A stretch of 64,000 bases of DNA. Origin: Stictocephala bisonia (Eukaryota > Arthropoda > Insecta > Hemiptera > Membracidae). The DNA is taken from NCBI GenBank assembly GCA_035578905.1, contig JAQJVL010000046.1, forward strand, positions 688,510 through 752,509, written 5' to 3'. Of the stretch, positions 12,073 through 22,974 are shown one piece after another. The notes below the pieces were generated by a model that saw only the letters and a program-made list of their open reading frames with translations, ran no database searches and had not been told where the DNA came from. The position numbers were made by a program, and so were the translations under genes. Positions within the stretch are counted from its first letter, which is position 1; every line of letters starts with the position of its first letter.

Positions 12073-14479
12073 GGCTATCGAAAACAATGCCCAAATATTT
12101 GTATTCATTAACAAGCTCCACGCATTCACACATCACACAATCATGCTGTCCACCACATGTATGCAGGCGCAGATTGTAATCTACAGGATCGCAGTCGGCT
12201 CTTAAGGAAATAGGTAAACATTTTGTTTTGGAAATATTAACAGTGAGCCGACATTGATCAAACCAACGCTTGACAGTGAGCAGACCGCGCTCTGCCAATC
12301 CAAAAGCCTCCCTCCAACTGTCGCCTTCAAACAAAATGGCAGTATCGTCGGCATAGAGAAATATTTGGCCCCCAGCTAAATTTATTTTACCTAGATTATT
12401 TACTAAAATTAAGAACAAGAGAGGACCTAACGAACTTCCTTGCAAAACACCGTACTCTATTTTTTTATTTGAACTAAATTGGTCATAAATTGACACTGTC
12501 TGATACCGATCACTGAGATAGCTTCGAAACCAATGTAATGCCGTGCCCCTTACTCCTATGGATTCAAGCTTTGCGATCAACAAACCCCTGTCCACACTAT
12601 CAAATGCTTTGGCAAGGTCTATGAATACAACTAACGATTTTTTATTTCGCTCAATAGCGTTATGTATATTTTTTGTAACCAAAAACAAGGCGTCATTTAA
12701 ATTGTGGTCATTCCGGAAGCCGAATTGATTTTGAAACAAATTATTGTGATCGGTTACATATTTTTCTAATTGGCATCTTACACTTCTTTCGATTAGTTTA
12801 GACAATACACTAGTTAAAGTAATTGGTCTGAAACTGACACATTGGTCCTTTGGGCCACCTTTATATATTGGAATCACTTTGCCAAGTTTAAAAATAGTTG
12901 GGAAAACACCTTGATTTATACTTAAATTAATTACATGAAGTAATGGGAGTTTTATGAATTCAAAAAAATTTTTAATTAGAGATGCCGGAATTTTATCAGG
13001 GCCGGGGGCTGAATTACCCTTCATGCTTGAGACTATATGAAACAGTCCCTCCTCCGTCACCGGTTCCAGCTGGAAGTCGGAGTCCACTCGAAACTCCCGG
13101 TCGCTCAACACTGTCTCGGATACAGGAGGAACAGCTCCGGCTAGGTTGGCTCCTACCCCTACGTAATAGTCGTTTAATGTATCAGCGACGTATTTTATGC
13201 CTTCAATTTTTGGAATATCACTGTTTTTTAAAAAATGCTCCACAGGAAATTTATCTTTACTTTTGTTTAAACCCATGACTTCAGCCACGTTTTTACACAT
13301 TTTTCGTTTATTATTTGACGATTCATTAATTAACCTGCGATAATGTAAATGTTTTGCGGATTTAATCAAGGTTGTTAAAATGTTCCGGTAATTTCTAAAG
13401 TGAATTTTTAGTTCAATATTAAACGGTTGCTTTTTCAATCTCCTGCTCATCGCATCTCTGGTCCGTATCGATCTCACTAAAGCTGTAGACATCCAAGGTT
13501 TTAGTCGTGATGTTTTTGATGAAACTTTTTTTACTTTCATTGACATATCAATAATACTTTTGAATAGTTGTACAAGCGTATTACTGGCCGAATTGGCGTC
13601 AGTAGCGTTCATTACCGGGGACCAATCCCAACCAGAGATAAGACGACCAGCTGAATCTACATCAAAGAAAGAAGTTTTATTGTTGAAAGGAGACTCGTTT
13701 GAGTATTTCTCAGTGCAAGATTGGTATTGAGCGGCTATAAAATAATGATCGGTTAATTGAGACTTAATCACCGCGGATTTGATTAAACTAACGTCGTTTA
13801 CGTCTGTAAATACATGATCAATACATCTGACTGAGACATCTGTAACCCTAGTTGGAATATTTATACAGCTAACAAATCCTGCTCCATAAAGTACATCGAG
13901 GTATCTTTGAGCTAGCGGGTCCACAGTTCCAGGCAAAATACAACAATTAATGTCCCCAACCAGCCAGTACGAACTCCTCCTGCACCGATCGTCCAGATAA
14001 GACTCAAGGTCATCGATGAACAGGCCAAAGTCGCTCGATGGACTCCGGTAGACAGACAGCAGCGACAGCCGATCACTGCCAAGCATTATATCTGCTTTGA
14101 TACATGTAGCACCATGCAAACTCACTTCCTCAGACCGCACACACAAACATTTACTTACAAACACAATCACGCCATCATTCTGGTTTTTACTAGATTTATT
14201 CACAATCACATCATACCAATCCATACTCGCATTCGCGTAACTTTCATCTAGCCAAGTCTCTGTTAGTACAATAATATCAAAATTATAACTATAATTATTT
14301 AATATATTAAGTAACTCATCTATATTTTTGTTATAACTCCTGATATTCACACTTAAAATAGTTATGGAATTCTTTAGGTTTGCATTTTTTTCTACAAAAA
14401 ATTTAAAATCATCTGCCCCCTCATATACGCATGCATTGACAACTCTGCAATTCGCAATCTCATCTATTATATCGTCCAT
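12038..14479 (-). CDS. LINE ORF2: endonuclease plus reverse transcriptase (5' portion)
   Basis: The protein nicks target DNA and copies the element RNA (target-primed reverse transcription). The ATG at 14479 (MDDIIDE) is the first methionine; the frame is open a few codons further upstream but starts there with TTG. Counted from this ATG, the endonuclease domain spans about residues 38-255, with SVNIRSYNKN, LTETWLDES, SVYRSP, WLVGDINC and TDHYF motifs. The RT spans about residues 490-760, with APGPDKIP, FRPITL, QFGFR, FIDLAKAFDSVD, GVLQGSSLGPLL and the catalytic LYADDTAIL. It then reaches YKYLGIVFDS, typical of the RT thumb, after which this frame stops within about a dozen codons. The conserved thumb continuation lies in another frame, so this copy carries a frameshift near 12065-12075. 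Catalytic motifs look intact, suggesting a fairly young copy. Confidence 0.93.
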   Translation of the reverse strand: MDDIIDEIANCRVVNACVYEGADDFKFFVEKNANLKNSITILSVNIRSYNKNIDELLNILNNYSYNFDIIVLTETWLDESYANASMDWYDVIVNKSSKNQNDGVIVFVSKCLCVRSEEVSLHGATCIKADIMLGSDRLSLLSVYRSPSSDFGLFIDDLESYLDDRCRRSSYWLVGDINCCILPGTVDPLAQRYLDVLYGAGFVSCINIPTRVTDVSVRCIDHVFTDVNDVSLIKSAVIKSQLTDHYFIAAQYQSCTEKYSNESPFNNKTSFFDVDSAGRLISGWDWSPVMNATDANSASNTLVQLFKSIIDMSMKVKKVSSKTSRLKPWMSTALVRSIRTRDAMSRRLKKQPFNIELKIHFRNYRNILTTLIKSAKHLHYRRLINESSNNKRKMCKNVAEVMGLNKSKDKFPVEHFLKNSDIPKIEGIKYVADTLNDYYVGVGANLAGAVPPVSETVLSDREFRVDSDFQLEPVTEEGLFHIVSSMKGNSAPGPDKIPASLIKNFFEFIKLPLLHVINLSINQGVFPTIFKLGKVIPIYKGGPKDQCVSFRPITLTSVLSKLIERSVRCQLEKYVTDHNNLFQNQFGFRNDHNLNDALFLVTKNIHNAIERNKKSLVVFIDLAKAFDSVDRGLLIAKLESIGVRGTALHWFRSYLSDRYQTVSIYDQFSSNKKIEYGVLQGSSLGPLLFLILVNNLGKINLAGGQIFLYADDTAILFEGDSWREAFGLAERGLLTVKRWFDQCRLTVNISKTKCLPISLRADCDPVDYNLRLHTCGGQHDCVMCECVELVNEYKYLGIVFDSQVVESYKLSEE

Positions 14480-14559
14480 ACAGTAGATTACTGTCCTACC
14501 TACCCAAATTGAATACAACAAGTAATAGGTGTATTTATTGAACTAAACCCATGTCACTA

Positions 14560-16035
14560 AAGAAGCAACAATGTATATAGGCCTAATCACAACAAAGATA
14601 AAAAAGATTTTACGACCTAACTATTTAAAATTAAGTAAACAAAAACAATTCTTCAATAACATAAAATGAAAATATCCAGCATGGTACCAAACATGAACTA
14701 ATCGTGCTTCTTGAATATTTACTCTTCAATTAGTAATGACTACTAATAATATAGGATGGATACAATGAGGCTATGCGATTAAAGTTGCAATAACAATGAT
14801 AAAAATATATAGTAAATATAAATTATGAGATAAAATTAAAACACACTAAGATAATAATAAAATGCTTTCTATCTCACCTTATAAAACAAATTATTTAATT
14901 TATAACCATCCATGAAAAGAGAATTGATGTGTAATAAATAAGACGTAGGCAGTAGGCCTACGTGTTTTGATAATGGAACAGTTATACGATCACAAAGCAA
15001 ACAATATTTTTTAATGTAGCACTATAAAAATAGAAAAAAGAAAAAAAAAGAACTTACATAGTTATTTATATTAATTAAATCAGTAAGACTACTTCCTCGT
15101 TTATTTTAGCGTGTTTAAAGGTCATTTTAGTCTTTAAAGTTTGTAAGTTATAGATACATCTATAGATGAATTTCCCTTTTACGCTACATTACACTAAAAT
15201 AGTTTTTAAAAGACTTTCTAAGTTTAATTTTATTTCTCACTTCCAGATAGATTTGCACTAAACAATTACCTGTATTAAATTCTCTTATGGGCTGCAAACA
15301 ACTTGAAAATACTATTTTTCTGTCGGCTTCTAGGCAACATATATTACCAAACCCCATATATAACACATTCCCTTCGAATCCAAATCAATTTGTTTGTAAT
15401 ATTTCAGGTAATAAAATTGTTAAACTTGCGAAATTTAACGATAATTTTCATCTGAAGAGTCAAGATTTTGTTCTTTTAAAAATCGTCTTCGAGGTATAAT
15501 GAATTTATTTTATTTATTTATTAATAAGATGCCGATCGTCAAGATATGGGCGAATATGGATTTCGAATGAGTGTGATGAGTGTAAATGAGCGAATGTATA
15601 CTATGAGTCCATCCAATTGAGTCCTCAACGTTGGAACAAAATCTTGTCGTTGTCATGATACCATATCATTATGGTCATACCATAATTATTTGATAATACA
15701 GTTCTTTTATAAGATTACAATACAAGTGAACATCACACACCACAAATTTATGTAACATAAGAACTAAATGTGCAAATATTAAGGTGATAGATTTCGATAA
15801 ACCACGATCGATCACTATATTATATGTACATCAACAATGTATTTATATTGTAGTTCAGTTCCATTTTATTTGTACCAAAACGTAATATGCTAACCATGAA
15901 ACTATATAAAGGATTGTCAATCTTCAGATATCTGGTAAAAGTGTATTATTGATATTGTGTGTTGTACTGACGATGTATTAAATGTTCTGACTGTCGAAAT
16001 GGAAATCATCATATAATAATTTTGTCATCATATTG
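14560..16035. other. AT-rich sequence with a decayed ribozyme-family fragment
   Basis: No gene is recognised. At about 15720-15840, caatacaagtgaacatcac, aggtgatagatttcgat and cacgatcgatcac match, with decay, one arm of the hammerhead-bearing repeat at 44.93-45.27 kb. Confidence 0.5.
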
Positions 16036-16562
16036 GTTATTGATGTACGATTTTCAAATTATTTGATGTAATATTAATAATTGATGCCAGATGATCTGAC
16101 AGTTGATCCATAGTATAGACTATTGACGTCAGATTATCTTATTATCTGATAAAATGTTGATAATTGATGCCAAATGATCTGACAGTTAATCTATAATATA
16201 AACTATTGACGTCATATTAACTTATTATCTGATAAAATGTTGATAGTTGATGCCAAATGATCTGAAAGTTGATCCATAGCATAGACTATTGACGTCATAT
16301 TATCTTATTATCTGATAAAATGTTGATAATTGATGCCAAATGATCTGACAGTTAATCTATAGTATAAACTATTGACGTCATATTAACTTATTATCTGATA
16401 AAATGTTGATAATTGATCACAAATGATCTGAAAGTTGATTCATAGCATAGACTAATGACGTCATATTAACTTATTATCTGATCTAATGTTGAAAATTGAT
16501 GCTTAATGATCTGACAGTTGATCCATAGTATAGACTATTGACGTCAAATTATCTTGTTATTG
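16036..16562. repeat. 83-bp tandem repeat, six copies, each with TGACGTCA
   Basis: Six units contain gatgccaaatgatctgacag, a variable ccatagtatagactat stretch and TGACGTCA, followed by attatcttattatctgat. The palindrome starts at 16124, 16207, 16290, 16373, 16456 and 16539, exactly 83 bp apart each time. Substitutions occur elsewhere in the units but none within the 8-mer. Confidence 0.95.
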
Positions 16563-16930
16563 AGTCTTTTCAATAATGTATATTTTAAATTATCAAATAA
16601 GTCATCATATTATGGTTGTAAACGCTACACTGCCTCAGTTCTCCCTTAAAAGTGTTGAGATTACATTATTGCATACTTTCAAAATATTATTTTTGGATTT
16701 TAATATTGTACAAAATGAATACTATGACTGAAGATGGCGCAGTTATTATTATTCTATCATGGATTATAATTTATTCTACATTAATAACTTTCCGTGGTAT
16801 TTAATACTATTCCAATATACTTTAAGGCATAAAATACTTGACTATTGGACTGTTAGGAGAGTAACGTATAGCTCACGCTAGAAGTAACTTGACAGTTTCA
16901 CCGCGAGTAACGTTATCGCCAGAGTATATA

Positions 16931-17376
16931 CAGTGTGGACAAAAAAAAAAAAAATAAGGAAACACTTTACCAACAACGTTATTTTTTCCATAGATAGTTT
17001 AATTGTTCTTATAATTAATTTTGTTCCACGAAGTATAATTTCTAATCATAATATTTTAGTTGAAACCGTTAAATAGCGGAGAAATAATATTGTTAAAATT
17101 ATTTACGTTGAAATTCAAATGACCGCTACTCTGGAAAACATAAACCTTTCGAAGTTAGGTTCAGAGACTAAGTTAGGTAAATAGACCTTTCATTTGGTAC
17201 CAAACTCGACCTAGGCTTACGATGAAGATTTTCGTTCAGCTCCTCGTGGCCCGTCCCCCTGAAAAGATGAAATGTCGCTAATGGCGTCAAAAAGTGTGTT
17301 CTTTTTTAACATGAGATTACAAGATTTCACTTTTACAATAGTTGTGAAAGCGTTTCCATATTTTCTTTCCACTTTG
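16931..17376. mobile_element. TA-flanked MITE (Tc1/mariner-like), copy 1
   Basis: The 446-bp element has imperfect terminal inverted repeats: left cagtgtggac with gaaacactttaccaacaacg, right gttgtgaaagcgtttccata with ttccactttg. TA lies on both sides. A diverged copy of 445 bp lies at 54607-55051 with the same interior landmarks (taaatagcggagaa, ccgctactctggaaaa, cccgtccccctgaaaag). It has no transposase frame. The superfamily is inferred from the TA flanks. Confidence 0.8.
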
Positions 17377-17389
17377 TATATTTTTTTAC

Positions 17390-18110
17390 AAAGAAGTAAC
17401 AAAAACCGAAACCTGTAATAACAAGCCCGGCTAATTGGATAAATGTTCATATTTCAGTGATTAAACCAAATGTTCACCTGCTGGCCATTGCCTAATGAGC
17501 AATGCTGTTAGAGCAATTTATAAAGACTTGAAAATAAAACTATATTACTGTTGGTTCAAAACACAAAAGCGAACAACCAAATCGTAACCAGTTAAAAGCC
17601 GTGTTATATAAATCCATCATATGTATTGTTCAACAGTAAATATGATTACTTAAGCGTAGTTATTCGTGTGGTTTTAATTTATTTATTGATGTAAAATGAT
17701 CATAGACACCTTGTATGCTAAACTATTGATAATTATATAACTTTTCAAGTTACGAAAATTTAATAAAACAATTGACAAACAGTAATAAATATACAAAAAC
17801 TATACATAAGCAACCAAATATACAGGGTGTTTAGCCTCGACTGTCGCATATTTTAAAGGATTGCTTGTTAGGCTAATACAAGCAAATAAAACATTATAAC
17901 ATGAATTTTGGTATTAAAGTTGATCTAAGAAAAACACATTTTATGTAAAAAGGCTGTATGTCTAAGATTATCAGTTCCAAAATGCCGGGTGTCTAAACAT
18001 TTCAAAGTGAAATATAAAAAAAACTACAAATTTTACTAAAAAAATGTTTAAATACAATATTTCTAGACTATATTATGCCAAATTCAACGATACGCCAATT
18101 TAAAAGATCG
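17390..18110. other. AT-rich sequence with no recognisable feature
   Basis: No exon, RNA gene or clear repeat was seen. A cagggtgtttagcc motif near 17822 resembles transposon ends but I found no matching partner. Confidence 0.4.
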
Positions 18111-18215
18111 GATGATAAATAACAGAAGAAACTTAATTTTTGTGACTGAAAGCATTATATGATCACGTTAAAGAGTAGCCAGCCACAAAAATTAAGTTCC
18201 TTCGCTTTTTATCAT
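18110..18215. repeat. Imperfect inverted repeat (arms of about 32 bp)
   Basis: Left arm ggatgataaataacagaag with aaacttaatttttgtg, right arm cacaaaaattaagttccttc with gctttttatcatcc, and a spacer of about 36 bp. It is probably a short foldback relic. Confidence 0.8.
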
Positions 18216-18337
18216 CCAATATTTAAAATTTAAATTTAAATTTAGTACTTTCAAATGACTAAAAAATAAAAACTCCTATATAATTATCTTAAGTAAGTTA
18301 TTAATTAAAAGTTATAAGTTGCTAATTGAAAGTAATC

Positions 18338-18565
18338 CAGTGGCCTTGGCGGGATGATTCTGACGTTTTCCCAAGATAACTGCGTCAAGCAACATCGTGC
18401 GTGGTTGTTCCTTGGATGGGTGACCGTCTGAGGGAACCCTGTTCTTCCATGCAGCCCGCCTGCTCGGTAACTGGTGGTGGTTCGGAAGTCACCCTTAAGC
18501 CGTTAGTTCCCAAGTTAAGTGTTAGAGAGGACTTCTTAGCCCTAACTTCGCCTGGTAAAATAAGA
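18338..18565 (+). mobile_element. 5S rRNA-derived SINE (SINE3-like)
   Basis: The segment tcaagcaacatcgtgcgtgg followed by ccttggatgggtgaccgt matches the internal promoter region of 5S rRNA (box A to box C). It then diverges into a non-5S body (gtggttcggaagtcaccctt, aagtgttagagaggacttct, taacttcgcctggtaaaata). This is not a 5S gene because the 5' part and the terminal stem are missing. A 5S-promoter head joined to an unrelated tail is the layout of SINE3-type elements. A related tail fragment lies at 18683-18735. Confidence 0.75.
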
Positions 18566-18682
18566 CCAACTTTAACTACTTTTTTAAAATCAGAAACATC
18601 TCAAATATTAGTTATCGTTACCTTTATTCAGTTGTAATTACTATAATTAAAAACAAAATTGATATAATTGTAATTACCTTTT

Positions 18683-18738
18683 ATCAGGTTAAGTTGAAGA
18701 AGGGACTTTTTAGACCCAACTTCGTCTGATTGAATAAA
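18683..18738 (+). mobile_element. SINE tail fragment related to the 18.34-kb element
   Basis: caggttaagttgaagaaggg, actttttagacccaacttcg and tctgattgaataaag parallel the end of the neighbouring 5S-derived SINE and lead into a poly-A-like run. Confidence 0.55.
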
Positions 18739-18739
18739 G

Positions 18740-20670
18740 ATGTAAAAAAATACAATGTCAGTTTTAAACATGCTGTACATGTTTTCCTTAGGACTAAAGT
18801 CATATTATTTTTAGAGACACCCAGCAATACTATTTTTAAATTATTTAAACAACCCCTTATATAATGGTTTTAAGTAGGTTATTAACTAAAAAGGGAGTAA
18901 GTGATTAATTAACTAAAAACGTCTCAAAGCAAATTGTAAACATGACAATTTTATTACCAACTAAAGGACAAAAAAGGTTCGTTTGTTTTTCTGTGTAATT
19001 TTATTAAGGGCGTTCGTCCGGGTGCCCAGTTAAGCACTCTAATGAATTTAGTACTGCCACTAAGAGTAGTAAAGATCCTGACTCACGAACGAAAAATCAG
19101 TGCATTCCCCTCCCCTCTCTCTCCGCCTCATAGCCCCCGCCTGCCCCTACCAACAAATTCGACATAACTCCCTCATTTATAATAAACTCTAGCAATTAAT
19201 TTTATATATATTAACAATCTACTTTTTTAGCCAAAGATGATTGTACAGATTTCATCTCAAAATTTGAACACATATTATGTATATAAAAATAATTGGCAAC
19301 ACTTTTTAAAACTATATCTTTTAGATTTACTTCATACTAGGTTGGTTAGTTCCTTTTGTCCACTATATTCTCAAAATGTTAATAAATTATATCACACGGT
19401 TTGTTCATGAGTTATGCACCAAAAAGGCCAAATTAGTCACCTTGGGCATCAATATCTCTAAACAGATTTTTTTTTTAGAATATTTTACTGTAGAAAGTGT
19501 ATTACTTACATGGATACTAACAATTTTATTGAAAAACATTTCAAAAATAATTTTCGATCGAATACCCTTAATTTTATTTAAAACCATCAGGATTTAATTT
19601 CATTTATCCTTATATTTACCCAGAGATCAAAGATGGGTGTACAACAAATCAACTTAAATCGTGTAAAATTGCTTACTACTGATATAAAGTTTAAATACAT
19701 TATGTACTCTTCAATAAATAGCTTTAAAGCTTGATCACTCGTTGTTTGTAGAGTGATGGAAGCACATATTTGATCTAACACACAGAGAGTGAACAAACAC
19801 TGGCCTTGTTTACTAGCACATGTGATAGATTAAATTGTATCATTTATTGTCAAACACAAGTTTTCGATACCACTACTCCTCTGTATCAATATTTTGGGAT
19901 CTTTCCTTTCATATGTTTGAAATATTGATAAATTTTATATGAATAAATATTTTAGTGGTCGGATCTGCTGGTTCTGGTGCAAACTAAGGCCATGCAATAA
20001 AATATAGACACTACATTATTTTGCAATTCGACAGACCTATACACACAAATATATATGGTTTGTTGTCAGCTCTGATTTATTATTTAGAAACAAATCAGTA
20101 ATATATATTTGGAACATGATCTAAAAGGCATGTTGTTTATTAATAGAACTATTAATTGAACCCCTGTATGTAAGATAAATCCGATCCATAGCCGCATTTA
20201 CACCAGTCTTCCAAAAGTTGCGGCAATTTTACGCTTTTTAACAAAAAAATCTACTTTTTATGTCTTCCTATTGTGGAGAGAGAACTCTTCTACTAAATGT
20301 TGGTTTCCCACGGAGTGTATGTTAAGATCAAAGAAAGTTGACAACTAAAAGTGAAAGATATGTTGATGCACGTTTTGCGCAAGCAACTTATAGGAAACTA
20401 ATGGAGAACTGTTCTTCCTCCACGCACCCTGGACATGACATCGGGAGCCAAGATTCCTTCATCAGGGCACGTGTGTACCCCTACTTCAGAATGTCACTGC
20501 CTCTGTACCTATTCCTAGCCTTCAACGAAGGTCTCACCCAATATCTTCGGGTACCTCTTGTATCGTCGGGCACCTGACTGTGATAACACGGGCGGCCGTG
20601 GCAATAGTTGCATCTTCTTCGTCCGACATCCTTGACAAACCTTTCACGCGCCAACTCTTTGGCAACAAGT
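18740..20670. other. Intergenic or intronic AT-rich sequence
   Basis: No recognisable gene, RNA or repeat was found. Open frames at 19376-19597, 19587-19796 and 20338-20577 lack recognisable domains. Confidence 0.4.
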
Positions 20671-20671
20671 T

Positions 20672-20790
20672 CCACTTTCCACTTGTTGCTCTAAATTTGA
20701 TGAGAGAAACTTTTGGTTTTCCACAACAAATATTCCACTTGTTGCTTTAATTTGAGAAGAGCAACTTTTAGTTTTCCACAAACAATCTTT
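20672..20790. repeat. Direct duplication of about 58 bp
   Basis: The segment ttccacttgttgctctaaat, then gagagaaacttttggttttc, is repeated with a few changes about 60 bp later. It adjoins a LINE 3' remnant. Confidence 0.8.
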
Positions 20791-20824
20791 TGTCAAGTTT
20801 TAGTTATTAACTTTGGTACAAACG

Positions 20825-21060
20825 TGGCTTAAGGCCTGTCTCACTGATTCTGTTTATGCTGGCTAATCTATCTGTAAAAGAGCGCAGGGGAAACTCTGTA
20901 ACTATGTGATCCATTGTTTGGATTTACTCCCTCAGTCTCATGACTGATCTATTGTCAATCCCCACTAATATTTCCAGTAGTTACATCTGCCTTCTCCAGT
21001 TCGGAAGCGAAGTTCTTTCCGTCCACAGCAAATCTTTAAAGCTGTACGCACACCCTGGAT
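20825..21060 (-). pseudogene. LINE RT C-terminal remnant (CDCG/HIVxECP type), copy 1
   Basis: On the - strand, atgagactgaggg is followed by aaacaatggatcacatagtt and acagagtttcccctgcgctc. This is closely related to the + strand segment at 54.33-54.44 kb, which translates as SCDCGEYIQTMDHIVTECP. Frames are broken and the first cysteines are lost, so this is an old, decayed copy of the same LINE family. Confidence 0.65.
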
Positions 21061-21331
21061 AGTTCTAAACGAACAAGAATCTGGTAGCTGACCGTCACGA
21101 ATGTGTGATCCCTCAGCTATGGTAGCTACCACAAATTTACGTCATAAACATAAACATCTTTTGACAACCTAACCACTTAAATTATACTGTAACTATTAAT
21201 ATGAAAATACTTTTTATTTTGAAGACATAAAGAGGAGGATGAATTAGCCTCGTGGTCCTAACCTAACCTGAAACCAACAAAACAAAAAATATCAAAACCA
21301 ATTTTTTTAAATAAAATTTCACTCGCCAGTT

Positions 21332-21447
21332 GACATGGGCCTGCAGGCCTGTGCGTGAACTTTATTCAACGAGTGAAGTACCCACCGTTGCCGTTGGCTC
21401 AGTGGGGATTCGGAAGCCTTAACCATTGAGCCACCACACCGGCAGTG
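21332..21447 (-). mobile_element. tRNA-derived SINE-like repeat (family 2), copy 2
   Basis: On the - strand, ggtggctcaatggttaaggc (A-box-like) leads into a body ending in gttgaataaagttcacgcac and ggcctgcaggcccatgtc, shared with 9200-9345. The region between the boxes is shorter than in copy 1. Confidence 0.6.
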
Positions 21448-21559
21448 TGTGATTTTTTAACTAACTGTAATAAAGTGAAAGAATCATATCATGATATAAC
21501 TAAATTAATATATGTATTAAGAAATTTTAATATTTATTTATTGTTTATAAAAAGAAACC

Positions 21560-21645
21560 GGATTTCATCTTTAACCTTACTCTACCTATACCTCATAGAC
21601 TATTGAGCTATGTGCGGAACGTATCAGACCAGCTCTCCCATTATT
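21560..21645 (-). mobile_element. Fragment of tRNA-derived SINE family 1 (3' body)
   Basis: tctttaaccttactctacct, acctcatagactattgagct and tgtgcggaacgtatc parallel the 3' body of the SINE at 61.76 kb. The tRNA-like head is absent. Confidence 0.5.
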
Positions 21646-21649
21646 AATA

Positions 21650-22970
21650 CAAACAAGAAAGTATTGCAGTCACAGTATTCATATATTAAGTATAAAAATA
21701 AAATAATCAGTTAACAAAAAAGAGAGTACAGTTTTTGTGGACACAGATCGTGTTAGTGTGTATGTGATGAATTAAATTTTGCAATAACTACATTTTCTTT
21801 TTGTTTTACAAAAAAATTAAATATAATCCTCGTGTGTAATACGTGAAGTCGTCTTTATGAGCGCAACCCCTCCCTTGATACATTTTAACGACTGAGGCGT
21901 CAAACAATTTGCCTGTATTCGTAGTTGTGTAAAAATTTCTTAATTGTTCGATATTGTCATCCTGAAGAGTACAGGAAGCCCTCAATGTACTTTTTCCGGC
22001 CATAAGAGTAACACGAAGAGATTTAAATTGGTCAAAAAGTAACAGCTGTTGTTTGTATATATAACGATGTTTATAATGATGAGAAATTCATAGATCTTTA
22101 TTAATATTACATAGAGGTTGTTGGATTTATTCAGTAAAACTTTTGTTTGGCCTATTAAAATAAAAAGTTAATACAGGTCTATCTGTGTGTCCTAATACAA
22201 TACTACATCATTTATCATCATCATGATGAGACTTTGGGAAGTTTCGTATTTTTTCCAGTGAAGTTTTTTTTAATATCGTTTAATTCGTATCCAACTGAAG
22301 GTCTCTGCCCCACTGGCCTTTAAAGTGTCACCGGTAATCTAATAAATACTTTATTTATTTAATTAATTATCAGCTGTTAAATAAAATAAATTAAATAGCC
22401 TAAGTAATAAAATGGGTCTTTGTATTAAGACTATGAATAAGTTGCAACTCAAGTGCAGTGAGTGAGCTAGTAAAAATAAATTTATATATTATGATCCTAC
22501 TCATTGTAGTTTAAACAATAACATTTTTAGTTTCAAGTCACATGAAGATACTAAAATGCTGAGATAACACGATTACAGTGAGTTGGCACGTGAAGCGTGC
22601 AGAGGTGTTCCCTAGTGGTTTTATTTAAATAGGATAAATTGATACCACAATAGTTATTTTTAAAAGTCTCTTTTATGTATGTTATTGTGTGAAGCAATTT
22701 AAAGATTTAAAGCTTTGGATTTGAGTTTGAAAAATAGTTGGTGTACCTCAGGGTAAGGATGGAGCTGTCCTTCCATCCGGCTTTGAAATAGTGATGAGAA
22801 TGTCCGGCTTTTTCGAATGTCACGCTAACAATTATTTTGACCGTCTTTGAAAACAACCTTACTACCATACACAATAGGAATACTCCTCAGAATGGTTTGG
22901 GTAGTTCTGTGGATTTTTCCTGCTAGTTTTATTTCCTAACTCAGGATCTAGTCAGTTCATAGAGTATTTT
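21650..22970. other. AT-rich sequence with no recognisable feature
   Basis: No exon or RNA gene was recognised. A short minus-strand open frame at 21806-22003 has no domain character. Confidence 0.4.
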
Positions 22971-22974
22971 ATTA

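Noticed and set aside
12982..13278. Plus-strand open frames within the LINE
   Set aside because: They are antisense shadows of the endonuclease/RT coding frame.
18370..18440. Possible 5S rRNA gene
   Set aside because: Only the internal promoter part resembles 5S; the 5' and 3' stem strands are missing and a SINE-like tail follows.
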